DNA of 64,000 bases from Miscanthus floridulus (taxonomy: Eukaryota > Streptophyta > Magnoliopsida > Poales > Poaceae). The notes below the pieces were generated by a model, which was given only the letters and a program-made list of their open reading frames with translations, made no database searches and was not told where the DNA came from. The DNA is taken from assembly GCF_019320115.1 (NCBI RefSeq), contig NC_089587.1, positions 101,272,166-101,336,165 of the forward strand, written 5' to 3'. Below are positions 1-11,507 of this stretch, one piece after another (within the stretch, counting starts at the first letter, position 1; every line of letters begins with the position of its first letter). Made by a program: the position numbers and the translations under genes.

Positions 1-361
1 GCTCAGTAGTTGGTGTGAACATGGGAGGGTGCGTCTCCAAGAAGTCCTGATAGGAATAGGACCTCTTAGGACCGTGGGCACCACCCTCGTTCCTGCCATT
101 GACACCAGGGCCTCCATGGGCAAAGCCACCAATAGCATGTGCTAGCATCTCCAAGGCACAGAGCAGCTTGCAATGAGCAGCCATCATCTCAGCATGGGTC
201 ATTAGAGGTGGTGGTGGAGGAGAAGGACCAAGGAATGGGGCCTCGTGGCTCTCCTCATTGGCATTGCCATGATCATTGCCACGACCATTTTTGCCCTAGT
301 CTTCACCAAGACCACAACCTGTCTCGGCATTGGTGCTCCCACGACCAGACCTCAGGTTCAT
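1..361 (-). pseudogene. gag start of element A, with an in-frame stop
   Basis: The minus-strand frame starts at an ATG (complement 359-361) about 500 nt after the primer site, the usual place for gag in this type of element. It encodes a Gly/Asn/Arg-rich opening, a run of five prolines, then a helical stretch with AEMMAAHCKLLCALEMLAHA, then YSYQDFLETHPP near the window edge. Gag proteins of plant Ty3 elements typically have this order: a glycine/asparagine-rich tract, prolines, and an F-L-x-T-x-P-P motif before the capsid-like domain. A TAG codon at complement 296-298 interrupts the frame about 21 codons in, so this copy is not translatable from this ATG. The capsid core and the rest of the polyprotein are not in the window. 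Confidence 0.75.
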
Positions 362-862
362 CTGTAAACAGATAGTCACCCACCATTAGGGCCAAGGCCT
401 CCATATTTAGAAACAAAAGGCTAGAGAGATGATAAGGCCCAATGAATGGTTACTAGCGAGACTTTTCCTTAAGAGTTAAAGCATTTCTTTTTATTTATTA
501 TCCTATCAATTTACTGTCCAAAAATTATACGTGTGGGGGATTTTAGTTTAAGCAAGATTCTCTTTTTATGATGCATGGATCAACCTATTCGTTCGCTCAG
601 GCCAGAATATAGCGGCATTCGTATATAATTTTTGGCACAACGCACACTCACTTCCTGTACGCTAAATGATTTTTACGCAGCGTAAGTTAGTGTGCCTGCA
701 GAAGGTTGATTAGATAAAACCAGTGCCACTATCCTAGATAGACCATATTATTAGGGCTTATACTTATTTACGTAATTTATCGCATCCTACTTTTCGCAAA
801 GCTTTTGTTGGTCAAATTTTAGATTTTGAAAAGAGTTTTTAAACTCGTAGACTCATTATTGG
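362..862 (-). other. Untranslated leader of element A
   Basis: This stretch lies between the primer site and the first gag codon. I see no open frame of note. It is AT-rich and contains no further repeat that I recognise. Confidence 0.55.
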
Positions 863-874
863 GCTCTGATACCA
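863..874 (-). promoter_or_regulatory. Primer-binding site of element A (initiator tRNA-Met type)
   Basis: The minus strand reads TGGTATCAGAGC, complementary to the 3' end of plant initiator tRNA-Met. It lies 4 nt from the inner LTR end (879) and fixes the element orientation and the LTR boundary. Confidence 0.9.
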
Positions 875-1855
875 CCTATGGTAGAACCGCCCAAAATAAT
901 GTGCTTTCAGAGGCACTCGTCTTCCACTAAACACTAAGGACCTCAAAAGTGAGCTACATCGGACAATTCCGTCGAGCAAACCCCAAGGGAGAACTCGAAA
1001 CAATCTACGTTTTACATCTAGAATCCGATAATGAGTATGAGTTTACAATACTTAGTCAATTTCATACAACAAGAGTTCTTAGAAATTATTTATTACAATA
1101 CTAGAGTTCAGAGTGTGATAATTAAACAATGAAATAAAAATAAACATCTAGCAGAAACGATACAAGGATCTGTCTACGCACAGCAGAAGAATCCTCCACA
1201 CAAGAGCTATCCCTCAAGCTGCACCTGCAACAGGGATAAATAAACCCTGAATACATAATGTACTCACAAGACTTACCTGACTAGTGAGATTAGTTTCCTG
1301 ACTCTCAAGGATATGATAGGCAATATGAGCTTATTGTTTTCTTTTTATTTGCGAAAAGCATTACTAATAGTAAGTCCTTAAGTCAAGTTTTATTAGCAGT
1401 CATGATTACTTCATTAGATAACCATTCTAGGTAAGCACATGTTCTACTTTCAAGTAAGGGTTGAGCAATCAGAACCATTTTACAATCTTTCATCTTCTAG
1501 TTCTTACTACGGTGCTAGACCATAGCCAAGTCGTACCGTCTCATGAAAATGATGATTCGCAAACCAATGTATCCTAGCTAGGTACCCCAAAACACATGCC
1601 CTGTTTGTACCCTAGGCACAAACAAGACTAACCCATTCCACTCATGTCAAGGGGTCCAGGTCCCCGCCTAAACTTAGACTCCAAGACCTCCACTTGTCCC
1701 TGCCTCCAATTAGTTGGTCTAGAAAGAGCTAGAACCGACAACAAGAGCGTAACGAGCCTTCCCGCTCCCATAAGCAAGTATGTGTTCAGGATAATAAGTC
1801 TATGACCTGACTACCATCCACAGCAATGGACAGTCCTTAATCGACACGAACAGGG

Positions 1856-2328
1856 TGTCGACGAAATATGGTCGGTAGTCTACCTAGGGGTATGCCCAAG
1901 GTAGTAGATTATCGGTAGACAGATGCGCAAGCCCCAAACAAGACGGTGACGCAAGACAGACATGAGGTTTTATCCAGGTTCGGCCGCCAAGAAGGCGTAA
2001 TACCTACGTCCTGCATCTGATTTGTATTGCTGTATGTCAATGAGAGATGTTTTTTAGAGGGGTCCCCTGCCCGCCTTATATAGTCCGGGGGGCAGGGTTA
2101 CAGATCTGGAAACTAATCCTAGTCAGTTACAATTGCCATATGTGGCCGGATAAGGATTCCTATTCTAACCGACCAGGATCCTGCTTGGTCGCCAAATCCG
2201 TCTTGATTCCTTGTGCGGGACTCCGATCAGGTTAACTGGGCTGCACGTCGCCTTTCGGGTGGACTAAACCCATCGATCCGGGCCAGCCCAAGCTTAGCCG
2301 TAAGGGTATAGGGGTTAATACCCCCACA
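1856..2328 (-). mobile_element. Solo LTR of a Ty3/gypsy element inside the LTR of element A
   Basis: A 473-bp sequence with TG...CA ends is flanked by perfect 5-bp target duplications, caggg at 1851-1855 and 2329-2333. The minus strand starts TGTGGGGGTATTAACCCC and ends TTTCGTCGACA, and carries a TATA motif (complement 2076-2082), so the LTR is oriented on the minus strand. No primer site or polypurine tract adjoins it, so the internal region was lost by LTR-LTR recombination. The sequence resembles abundant grass gypsy LTRs that I recall, but I do not assign a named family. Confidence 0.88.
2076..2082 (-). promoter_or_regulatory. TATA box of the solo LTR
   Basis: The minus strand reads TATATAA about 250 nt from the LTR start, in a GC-rich surrounding. 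This is the expected position of the U3 core promoter. Confidence 0.5.
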
Positions 2329-2610
2329 CAGGGAAAATAGTGTAACCAAGCTAAGCCATATTAGCCGCGGGACACCACCTATTACACACACCAATACCCA
2401 TACCATATCCCTGCCCTGTCTCCATTTTTTCTTTCATCATTTTATCATGAGAGTAATTATAATAATCACCTATTGTGAGTAACGGCAGGTTACTCACGCT
2501 ACCGAAAACCTAAGCATAACATCTACTCAAACCTGCTCTAGTAAGACTCTTAGGATAGTTATATCTATGCATGTGGTTTTCATAAAATTCCTATAACGTA
2601 AATGCACATC

Positions 2611-2634
2611 ACACACACACACACATATATATAT
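2611..2634. repeat. Dinucleotide microsatellite (AC)n(AT)n
   Basis: A run of AC dinucleotides passes directly into AT dinucleotides, inside the LTR of element A. Confidence 0.9.
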
Positions 2635-4832
2635 TCAGTGATTATCAAAAATAAGTGTTATGCGCCGGGGCTAGCCTTGGGCAGGCGCGGTGTGAGCTGA
2701 GTTAGTTAGTGGTGGCTCTAGGACCTCCTACACGATCTCCTCCAACTCATGATCACCGGTGGTTATGATCTCTGCCAACTCATTCTCTACATGCATGCGA
2801 TGATGATGCAACACTTAGTATTTAGGCAACAACAACTCTTAAACTAAGAATACACATACTAAGCTACTAAGCTAGCTCTAATGACTAAGGTACTAAGTTA
2901 ACTATCATCTATACCAAGCAAAGTGTTGGATTCAACTAACAAACACCTAGCTTTACAAATGAAGGATATATCTTTATTTCCACTAATGATTTAATGTATA
3001 TTTGAATAAAAGAGCATTTAACTACCCTAATGCTTAGTCTATTCTTAAGCTACAAAAATTACAGTGAGCACATAATAATACTATGAAGCTACTATAAAAA
3101 TTCTAGGACTAAAGCTATCACCAATTTACCACGAGAATTCCTACAATGATTAATTTAATAATATTGAGCACCCTCAAATGATTTAATAGCTCCTGGTATC
3201 AACATGTACATATATGAACTAAATACACTAACGAATAGAACATAATTTTAGAAAGCTACCAAAATTTGTTTCACAATTTTTGGACACCTACATGATTTTA
3301 TATGATTTACTAAAGATCAGCTCAAAAATTAAATTAGAAAACTATTTCTAATTCCTTAGAAAAAGAAAAATGAATTCGCCTGCACGGCCCATGCGACGTA
3401 GCAAGCGCGCGACCCGCGGTGTAGCCCATGCGGAGACAGCCCACGGCGGGGGAAATCCCGTGCGCTGGCATTCTTGCAATATAGACCTTGCACTTCTCCT
3501 GAATCACAACTAAGTCTTAACACTATTTTCTCCTCTCTCAGAACTTCTCACTTAACCCCCTGGCCTTTCCCTAATTCACCCACGTGCACCCTCGGTGATC
3601 CAGCGCACGGCGCGCGCGATGAGCGGGGGCACTGGGCGCCTACGTCGGCCACCTGGGACCTACGCTGGCCCACCTAATAGGTTGATCACCATCTCTGACT
3701 CGAGCGGCTACTCTAAGCGGTGGTGAGGGGTGGCAGGACATGCTGGAGCGAGCTGTAGCAACGCGCGACCGTCCACGACGGTGGTATAACTTCCCCGATG
3801 ATCTAGAGCACCTAAGAACCTAACTGGCTAGCATGGGAGCATCAGTAGACTACCGTGGACCTAGCTGAGGTGACAGTTTGGGTGGAGGATGGTGGAGGAG
3901 GGCTGGCCATGTGTGGTCAAGCCATGTGGTGGCGCATCGCGGTAGCACGGTCGTGTTAGCGACAATGGGGAGGCAGTAGCGGTTTGGCTAAGGCATGTAG
4001 GGAGAAGAGGGAGTCAAGGTGATGCTAGTGGTGCAGGTGAATTGGCTCGGGAGGGACGGTAGGAGGGCTGCCCACATCCTCGACCAGACTCGGCCTTATC
4101 AGCATTGTGGCGGTGAAACTCCAAAATTGGAGCTCGATCGGGCGTCATTCAAGGTAGGGTGTTGATGGGTAGCTTGTCAGCTTGATGATAGAGCCAACAA
4201 CGTGACAAATAAACTTGAGGTGATCTCTCCCTGACAAATTTAATGGTATGGCTCCATGGCGGTAGCAGAGAGAAAGAGAGAGATAGGGCATGGTAGGTGG
4301 ACTCGGCTCATCCTCGCCTTGGCGAGATGCGGTCGACATGAACGTGGAGGCCCACACATAGGCATTGGTAGACAGGTGCGCGTGTTCGGGACCGGTGTGG
4401 CCCACGCGCCGTAGTGCCATAAATGGCAAGACGACAGTGAGCTCCACCACGTGCGCGTGGCAGTGGCGGCATCAAACTGGGTCGACAGCGGCGCAGAGAT
4501 GCAGAGGGAGGCTTGGATATGATGACAAGGTGATGGCACCAGCAGTGGCTGTAGCATGGCACAGGGCAAGTCGCAGTGCGGTAGCATGGTGGGGCTAGCG
4601 GCAGCACTGCCCAGCTACACAAGCAGCAGCAGTTGTTGGTAGTCTCATATGCCATCTTGAGTCGGGCCATAGAGCAGCCATGGCTGGCCACGCGTGGCAG
4701 CGCATGTGCGTGTGGCACAGTCGGCGTGACAACGTTGAGCACCCGAGCGTGGTGATCGTGCCCATGTGGCCAACCATCCTGAGACCGTGTCGTGAATGAA
4801 TTTTAAAGCACCCAAAACGACTAAACGATTGC

Positions 4833-4837
4833 TTCAG
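4833..4837. repeat. Left target-site duplication of the composite element (ttcag)
   Basis: The 5-bp sequence ttcag lies immediately before TGTAATGCTCC at 4838. The same 5 bp follow the long LTR at 8405-8409. Confidence 0.75.
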
Positions 4838-5099
4838 TGTAATGCTCCAGAGTCCAAACGGCTCAGATCCACTCTGCACGCTGAGCAAACCACACCTACC
4901 ACCATCCCACTTACGCTTTCATTCTCGCTTCGCGTAAAAGGACTAACTCGGGGATGGTGGGATGGACTCTAGAAGCCTTATATGTTGGTCTATCCCACCT
5001 TTAACAACCAAGGTGGGACTAAACTCTCCACAATATCTCATTAACTTGCATATAGGCCACTATGGGCCAAATTCCAAACTAGGTCGGATGTCATATACA
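4838..5099 (-). repeat. Short (262-bp) LTR, 3' LTR of the composite element
   Basis: The minus strand starts TGTATATGACATCC and ends GGAGCATTACA, with inverted TGTA/TACA ends. It is directly preceded by a purine tract. It contains a TATA-like CATATAAGG near 4975-4985 (minus strand). It resembles short TRIM LTRs; I checked for a 5S rRNA-like core as in Cassandra and could not establish one. Confidence 0.65.
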
Positions 5100-5110
5100 C
5101 CCCCTCAAAG
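5100..5110 (-). promoter_or_regulatory. Polypurine tract of the composite element
   Basis: The minus strand reads CTTTGAGGGGG directly before the TG of the short LTR. This is the usual plus-strand priming site next to a 3' LTR. Confidence 0.6.
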
Positions 5111-5303
5111 GAACTGACGTCCTCGTCGACCGAACACACCCACAACCGGGCAAACATTAACCAAGAACGTTCCCTCTTAGCACACACGACCGTATGTCTA
5201 GTGCCGGCACATGTGCCATGCCATGCACCCCATAGGGCCTACACGCGCAATGAACCCTATGTCCGCACACCTGACCCGCACACGCCCGTGGTCGCGAAGG
5301 TCG
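5111..5303 (-). other. Internal region of the composite element, non-coding
   Basis: About 190 nt lie between the polypurine tract and the primer site. The region is GC-rich and rich in CG-containing octamers, with no frame resembling gag. Length and content fit a TRIM-type element. Confidence 0.5.
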
Positions 5304-5315
5304 GCTCTGATACCA
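5304..5315 (-). promoter_or_regulatory. Primer-binding site of the composite element (tRNA-Met type)
   Basis: The minus strand reads TGGTATCAGAGC three nt after the end of the long LTR (5319). It shows that the long LTR sits in the 5' LTR position. Confidence 0.85.
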
Positions 5316-5318
5316 CTT

Positions 5319-8300
5319 TGTAGCACCTAGTTTTAAGAACAAAATCAGATACGCACCATATGTGAGCCCAGGAAGTCAAATCTCACATATAGCTACAAAT
5401 AAGGGTAATATCAATAGACAATGCTTAAATACATAACATATTAGTATAAAGAATATAATCTTAGAGTATAGATAGTGGAAAGATAACTCCGATCTTCAGG
5501 TGAAGACTCCAAATCCACAGGAACAACTAACTGGTACCAATTCAGGATTTTTCCAAAGATTTAAAAAGTAAAGCAAGTGTAAGTACATGTCGTACTCAAC
5601 AAATATAACATGGGGTTCATGAGGCTCAAAAGGCTGACACTGGTTTAACTACGATTAGCTTTTAATTGTCATAATTTTAGCAAAGGAGTAGCAACAAGTT
5701 TATCACAAGCCCGTATAAACACATGGTCAGGTAAACATGAATAATGAATAGCATAAACAATAATCATTAATGAGCATATTCATTATCAGTATCATCCATG
5801 TTCATTATCATTAACCATTAGTGATCATCTATTCCATAAATGTTCCAAGGTCGCTCATGACCGTAAGCACGGCTGATATACCAGTTTTACACTCTACAGA
5901 GGTTGTACACTTTCACTGGGAGTCATGATTTACCCTTTCGCCCGAGGTAGCTAATCTCTTGACCCACTCCCAAGGAAGGTCAGCAGGGTTCACTATAAAG
6001 CCTTTCAAAGGTTCATCTAACAAGTTAGGGCCGCTAAGGTTTTCCCATCAGTAAGCATGAACCCCCTCCAAGGAGTGACTAACAAAATACAAAGAAACCA
6101 AAGTGTACCCTCTTGGCAGGCCAAGATCATACAAATCGGAGCCCCACTTGCACCATAAAAGTAACCACTAACAAGCTAGAAAAGGTCCTCATACTGAGCT
6201 AAAGCTAGAGCCATATAGCCCTCATAGCTATACTGTAAGTCCTAGATGATCACTTACAGATAAGTCCTTAGGGAGAGGAATCTAGAGCACCATAAAATAG
6301 CCCAATGCTCTAGCCTCCTTGTTCCATATTGTTAAAAAGCATCTTTTAATGTTTATTGCATATTACATTAGTCAAGTTACAAGATCATGGTTGTAGTTGA
6401 GCACTAGCATCATACTACCCAATGCAATAACCCAAAGGTATCAAGGTACAGGGTAACAAAGTACTAGAAAATCCTTAGTGGCAGTCAAGGTAGACACATG
6501 CAATATGAATTAAATGATTAAATGTATATAGGACAACAAGGAAGATCCCATGCTATACTTGCCTTAAACACTGATCCTTCGGTAAGCTTTAATCTTCAAC
6601 GTTCTTCTTCTTCTTCTTGATCACCATGTATATCTCACCGACTGGACGTAATCATAAAGCACCACACAAGCATCCATACAATTATACATGAACCAAACAA
6701 TAGATCCAAATTAGAACAGAACACCAATCAATGAAAAGGTTTGAAAACTAATCTACGTGTTGCTATGATTACGCAGATGCGAAAAGCACGCTAATCAGAG
6801 CTACGGTGAAAAAGAAGCGACTACCGGGAGTTTTATATTATAAAAGGAAAATGATAACTACGAGCTTGATATATTTTAATTGAGCAAAACCATGTGAAGC
6901 ATATTAATTTAGATTACACAAAATCACATTTTATTTTGAAAGCTAAGTTAAACTAGCCATATTTTACTAACATATATTATCTTATAATTCAAGTTAGATT
7001 TTATCTTTGCCAAAATAAAAAGAGCACCTACTCGAACTGCATGTGGCGTGTATTCGAGCTAAACAAATTATTATAATATAAAGACACATTGGTGATTGTA
7101 ATTAATTAAACCATATAAATACTTGCATATAAAATGTCGAAGTGTGACACCTATATTGTTTATAAATTAGAAAACTCGTTGCCTATACAGTAATCAAATT
7201 AATTAATATTTATCTATAAACAGTGAAACATGCGGCATGATCAACTTCGCTGCTAAATTATCGATTACATCGACACGAGCTTAACGCAACAAGAACAAAC
7301 TAAATCAGAGCTAAACAATAAAGATATCAAGAGTTTAAGGTTTAGAAAGGATTATTTGGCAAGAATGATATTTTTGGTACTTCACGTTCAAACGATAGAT
7401 TAAAGATAAAGATGACTATCATCATGGGCAAAGGAATCAATGCATGGAGCGGCTGACCTTCAACTATTCATCAGGGTGCTCGTTTTCATGCTGCATGATG
7501 TAGCTTGCTAGTAGCAAGGATGATCGATTTGCAGCTACATCAGATGGAGTGAAGTTGATTGACAAAAGCAAGGAACACGATTAAGCATAAAAATAAATAG
7601 ATCAAAGGGATATAGGAGATCAACGTGCAGGATGGATTGTGCACCTCCTATGCTGGCTTTGTAGCGCTTAATCGCTGACTTGTACGTGCATGTGCAAAAT
7701 GGCGACAACTTGGTGGTCTTCCTCGCATGCATGAAGGCTTTCTCTCAATCCGTTGCTCACATGCACGATGGCCTTCTCTGGCGTGAGGCGGCGTTGAGGC
7801 AGCTCGCTCCTCATGGTGTGGCTGGGACGTTCGAGAAGTAACGAGGCAATGGTGGCATGCGGTAGAGCTCGACGGGTGCTATTTAAGAGAGCCAGTGGCT
7901 TGGGAGGCAAGGCAATAGGTGGAGGCGTGAGCGGCACGGAGTGGTGGCAGTGGCGGACGCGGACTCAACGACGGAGTTCGACACGGGTATGATTCAAGGT
8001 TGTTGAATATAACGCTAACATACGAGGCCCACCGGTTAGCGAGACCAAGTGGAGAGAGGACAACACATTGCTGGGCCACGGAGAGAAGGACGGTGTGGAC
8101 TCGTGGTTGCTGGGCCGGCTCAAGGGAAGGAAAGGAATAAATAATTTTTTTTTTCTTTTCTATTTTCTTAAACACATTTTCAAACACAATTTCAATTTAA
8201 ATTCAAATTCTTTTAAAATTTGATCAACCCCAAGCATCATAAAAATAAATATGAAGTAGCATATATACACCAACATGTTTCTAAACCCTATAATAATTTT

Positions 8301-8404
8301 TAATTTCATGAAAATTTTTATTTCCTATGTTTTAATGAGCACAAAAATCCAAATTTAAATCTTTTTAACCCTATTTCAAAAAGAGCAATTTTTAGGGTAT
8401 TACA
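5319..8404 (-). repeat. Long LTR (3086 bp) in the 5' position of the composite element
   Basis: The minus strand starts TGTAATACCCTAAAAATTGC and ends AAAACTAGGTGCTACA. Its terminal 100 nt closely match the end of the solo LTR at 19197-22186, including an ATATGTGAG/CTCACATAT stem (5358-5366 and 5382-5390). A short CTT microsatellite lies near 6601-6618. The frames within it are short and overlapping and carry no recognisable domain. Confidence 0.8.
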
Positions 8405-8409
8405 TTCAG
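8405..8409. repeat. Right target-site duplication of the composite element (ttcag)
   Basis: This matches 4833-4837 exactly and abuts the TACA end of the long LTR. Confidence 0.75.
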
Positions 8410-8909
8410 GATCCAAACCATCTTCACCATGCTTAAGATGGCATATGAGACTACCAAATCAAGCTATAACACTACACCACCCCTTAACCCAATCTCTCAA
8501 AATAATTTGCTAAACATAGCAATGTCTAGCTATAGACAAACTTGGAAATTTTCGAAGTTTTTGAGTTGAACTTGATTTCAATTTGCAATTTCTAGGCTAG
8601 TAGAAATATTAGCTAGTAATATCATTTTTTTAACAGCAAGTATTTCACTATCATCTACAAAGTTTATACTTCAAACTTTATTTAAGTATCACACACATGT
8701 TCTATAGTATTTTTGCTTAATAAAAATTGGTTTTCAACCCTACTTGATATACATGAGCTATCGAATCAACTTTCATTTAACATTTTTATTAGTCATTTTA
8801 GGTTACAAGAAATTGATCTACACACTTTATCACATGCATTAACATATAAACATGATGCTCATGACATGTTTTGGTAAATGATTTTGGGTGTGACACCGAG
8901 GGTGTTACA

Positions 8910-10042
8910 AAGGGGTTGGACATACATCTAAAATGTGTCCCAAAGTTAAGAAAAGCATCGAAGAAGCCCAAGAAAAAAATAGGGCACCAAGCCAATCAAA
9001 AATTGTTAATCATGTGTGGCAAGAACAACAAAGTCCTCATCAGACTTATTATCCAATGCATTATGGACATACCCAAGCCCTACTTCTAGGGCCACCTCCT
9101 GCATATAGCTATGAACCACTAGCAATGTATCATCCCATGCAAAATCAATGGAGGCAAAATCAATCTCAGCAATCCATTGTTCAATCAGCACAACCCAAAG
9201 CTTCAGTTGCAAACAACAACCCACAAAACAACCAGACTAAGCAAGAGAACAACTCCCCATCAGTTTCAGCGGTAAACAATAATGTAATCATCCCAATGAG
9301 AGGAAGAATATTGACAATCACGGGTGGAAATAGCATGGATTATAAAAATAATAGTCAAAGAAGAAAATACTTCCGAAGAGTAAATTCAATTTCAATGGAA
9401 GGCCCATATAAGAAAACAAGATGGTCCCATCTACCAATCACATTTTCAGAAGAAGACCTTCAATCGAAAGATTACCCACATATGGATGCTATGGTAATTG
9501 AAGCAAACATTGATGGATGGGTAGTCTCAAAAATATTGGTTGATGGAGGCAGCTCCGATGAAATTATATTCACATCAACAATTGACGCCATGAAAATCGA
9601 TCGTAAAATACTAGGAAGAACTAAGCATCCACTTTATGACTTCGGAGGGACAAAGATCCACTCAATTGGAAGAATAATTTTGCTAGTTTCTTTTGGAACA
9701 GTAAGCAATGCAAGAACAAAGCAAATAGCATTTGATGTTGTTGACATGTACTATCCATATAGTGCACTCTTTGGAAGAGGAACTTTAAATGCATTCAAAG
9801 CAGTCATAAGCTACTCATACTTATGTATGAAAATGCCAGCAATAAATGGAGTAGTCACAGTACACAGAGACCAAATTGAGGCAAGAAACATTGAAAAAGA
9901 GTACACTCTAGGACAAAAGAATGTTCACGCAATCGTTGATGAAGAAAAAGAAGAAACAGAAAATGTGAAGCCTCAAACTAAAGCTCAAGCTTGCGAAGAA
10001 ACAAAAAGAGTACCTCTTGATCCATTAGTCCCAGACAAATAA
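8910..10042 (+). pseudogene. Tat-like gag C-terminus and aspartic protease, truncated at the 5' side
   Basis: The open frame from ATG 8933 to a stop at 10040 gives 369 residues. The first 120 residues are rich in Gln, Asn and Pro and look like the gag tail. The first bases after the insertion read in another frame, so a frameshift near 8930 is likely. The protease active site appears as LVDGGSSDEI (Asp at 9542-9544); Tat and Ogre proteases commonly have DGGSS rather than DTGAS. A lysine/glutamate-rich linker leads to the stop, after which the pol frame continues. The protein would cut the polyprotein; this copy lacks its start. Confidence 0.8.
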
Positions 10043-11507
10043 GTCATCATTGGTACTGGACTTTCTCAAGAAGAAAAGGGTAAACTTGTAGAATTTCTTT
10101 GAAGCCACAAAGATATATTTTCTTGATCATCTAAAGACTTAGGAGGAGTCGGCATTGATATAATTGATCACAAACTAGACATTGATCTAAAAGTCAGACC
10201 AAAAAAGCAAAAGTTGAAAAAACTAGTAGAAGACAGAGTTCAGGTTGCCAAAGCTAAAGTTCAAAGATTGCTTGATGCAAAAGTTATAAGAGAAGTTTAA
10301 TTCACAACTTGGCTTGCAAACATTGTCATGGTCAGGAAGAAGAATGGAAAATGGCGAATGTGCATCGATTTCACAGATCTCAATAAAGCATGCCCAAAAG
10401 ATAATTTCTCACTACCAAGAATTGACACACTAGTCGATCAAGCAGCCGAAAGTGAAATGCTAAGTTCTTGGATTGTTTTTCTGGTTGTCATCAAATTTGG
10501 ATGAGAAAAGAAGATGAAGAATTCACAAGTTGTATCACCACATTCAGGACCTACTATTTTGAAAGAATGGCAGAGGGGCTTCGCAATGCTAGCACAACAT
10601 TTGTTAGAATGACTTCAACATGCTACGCGAACAAATTAGCAAAAATCTACTCACCTATGTTGATGACATAGTAGTCCAAAGCAAGAAAAGAGAATATCAC
10701 ACCAAAGAACTCCAAGAAACATTTACAAATCTCAGGGAAGCAAATTGAAAGTTGAATCCTAAAAAGTGCACCTTTGGAGTCCAAAAAGGCAAAATTCTAA
10801 GCTGCATTGTATCAACAAAAAGAATCGATCCAAACCAAGACAAAGTCTAGGAAATCTTAAACATGAAAGTTCCTAAAAATATAAAGGACATCCAAAAATG
10901 GACAGGAAGACTTGCTGCCTTAAACAGGTTTATTTTAAAATTAGTAGAGCGAAGTCTACCGATATTTCAAGCACTCAAGGGAATAAAAAGAGACTTCACA
11001 TGGGGACCTTCGCAACAACATGCATTTGAAGAAATAAAAATTTACTTGTCAAAGCCAAATACTCTAACTACACCAACCCTAGGGGCTGAATTGCTCGTAT
11101 ATGTCTCAACAACAGAAAGTACAATGAGTGTAGTCTTAGTTGAAGAACAGGAAAATGAACACACAAAAAGACAAGTCCCAGTCTACTTTGTTTCAGAAGT
11201 TCTATCTAGCTCAAAAATCTATTACTCGGAGATCAAGAAAATAGCTTATGCAGTTTTAACTGCAGCAAGAAAATTAAAGCCTTATTTCCAAGCTCACAAA
11301 ATCAGAATACCAACAAATTATCCTCTGAAAGAAGTTTTGCAAAGTTGCAGATCATCTAGAAGATTGGGAAAATGGGCAGCAGAACTATCTCAACATTATA
11401 TCGAATTCAAAAAAAGAATATCAATAAAATCCCAAGTCTTAGCAGACTTCGTGGCAGATTGGACTCCATCTCAAAATCAAAGCGAAGACAAAAGGCAACC
11501 AAATAGG
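10043..11507 (+). pseudogene. Reverse transcriptase and RNase H of the Tat-like element, broken
   Basis: The reverse transcriptase copies the element RNA into DNA. Visible motifs in order: NIVMVRKKNGKWRMCIDFTDLNKACPKDNF split by an upstream stop near 10298, then the catalytic YVDD at 10656-10667, and the thumb region with LNPKKCTFGV. RNase H follows, with a YYSEIKKIAYAVL block near 11220-11260. Stops at about 10040, 10100, 10124, 10298, 10747 and 10848 and at least one frameshift near 10460 break the frame; the longest intact piece is 10863-11795. It cannot encode a working enzyme. Confidence 0.82.

Larger units (their letters stand above)
4838..8404 (-). mobile_element. Composite LTR element with two non-homologous LTRs
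   Basis: Reading the minus strand from 8404: a 3086-bp LTR, a 3-nt spacer, a tRNA-Met primer site, about 200 nt of non-coding internal sequence, a polypurine tract, then a 262-bp LTR. The two LTRs should be near-identical but share only their TGTA/TACA tips. The whole block is flanked by the same 5 bp (ttcag), which suggests that it integrated as one molecule. The short LTR and tiny internal region look like a TRIM-type non-autonomous element; the long LTR belongs to the same family as the solo LTR at 19197-22186. A template switch between two packaged RNAs, or later recombination with a chance duplication match (about 1 in 1000), could explain it. Confidence 0.65.
1..8909 (-). mobile_element. 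Element A: partial Ty3/gypsy retrotransposon (chromovirus-like), minus strand
   Basis: On the minus strand this reads, from right to left: an LTR (8909 down to 879), a 4-nt spacer, a primer site matching the 3' end of initiator tRNA-Met, a roughly 500-nt leader and the start of gag, which runs off the left edge. The right LTR end abuts gag sequence of a plus-strand Tat-like element, so A inserted into that gene; the bases aaggg at 8910-8914 would be one copy of its target duplication, but the other copy is outside the window. The long LTR, primer type and gag start suggest a Del/Tekay or RIRE3-type lineage; the lineage is inference. The LTR was later hit by two insertions (1856-2328 and 4838-8404). 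Confidence 0.8.
879..8909 (-). repeat. Long LTR of element A, interrupted by two insertions
   Basis: On the minus strand the LTR starts TGTAACACCCTCGG at 8909 and ends GGTTCTACCA at 879, with TG...CA ends. Subtracting the solo LTR with one target copy (478 bp) and the composite element with one target copy (3572 bp) leaves about 3.98 kb, in range for long chromovirus-type LTRs. The three remaining pieces are 879-1855, 2334-4837 and 8410-8909. The piece at 3400-4800 is GC-rich and yields several overlapping spurious frames (for example complement 4308-4742, 144 codons) with no domain that I recognise. Continuity across the insertion points is inferred from the target duplications. Confidence 0.7.

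Noticed and set aside
4240..4742. Overlapping minus-strand frames of 100-144 codons in the GC-rich LTR part
   Set aside because: Several frames are open at once because of composition. The Cys/His/Pro-rich translations match no family and lie within an LTR.
4838..5099. Short LTR as a Cassandra element with a 5S rRNA core
   Set aside because: The wording AAGCGTAAGTGGG and the element size are suggestive, but I could not align the conserved 5S internal promoter boxes with confidence.
8431..8461. Shared coding motif LKMAYETT at 8431 (plus) and near 4640 (minus) as a captured gene
   Set aside because: It is explained by the inverted 25-bp pair within one LTR. No longer protein similarity is seen around it.
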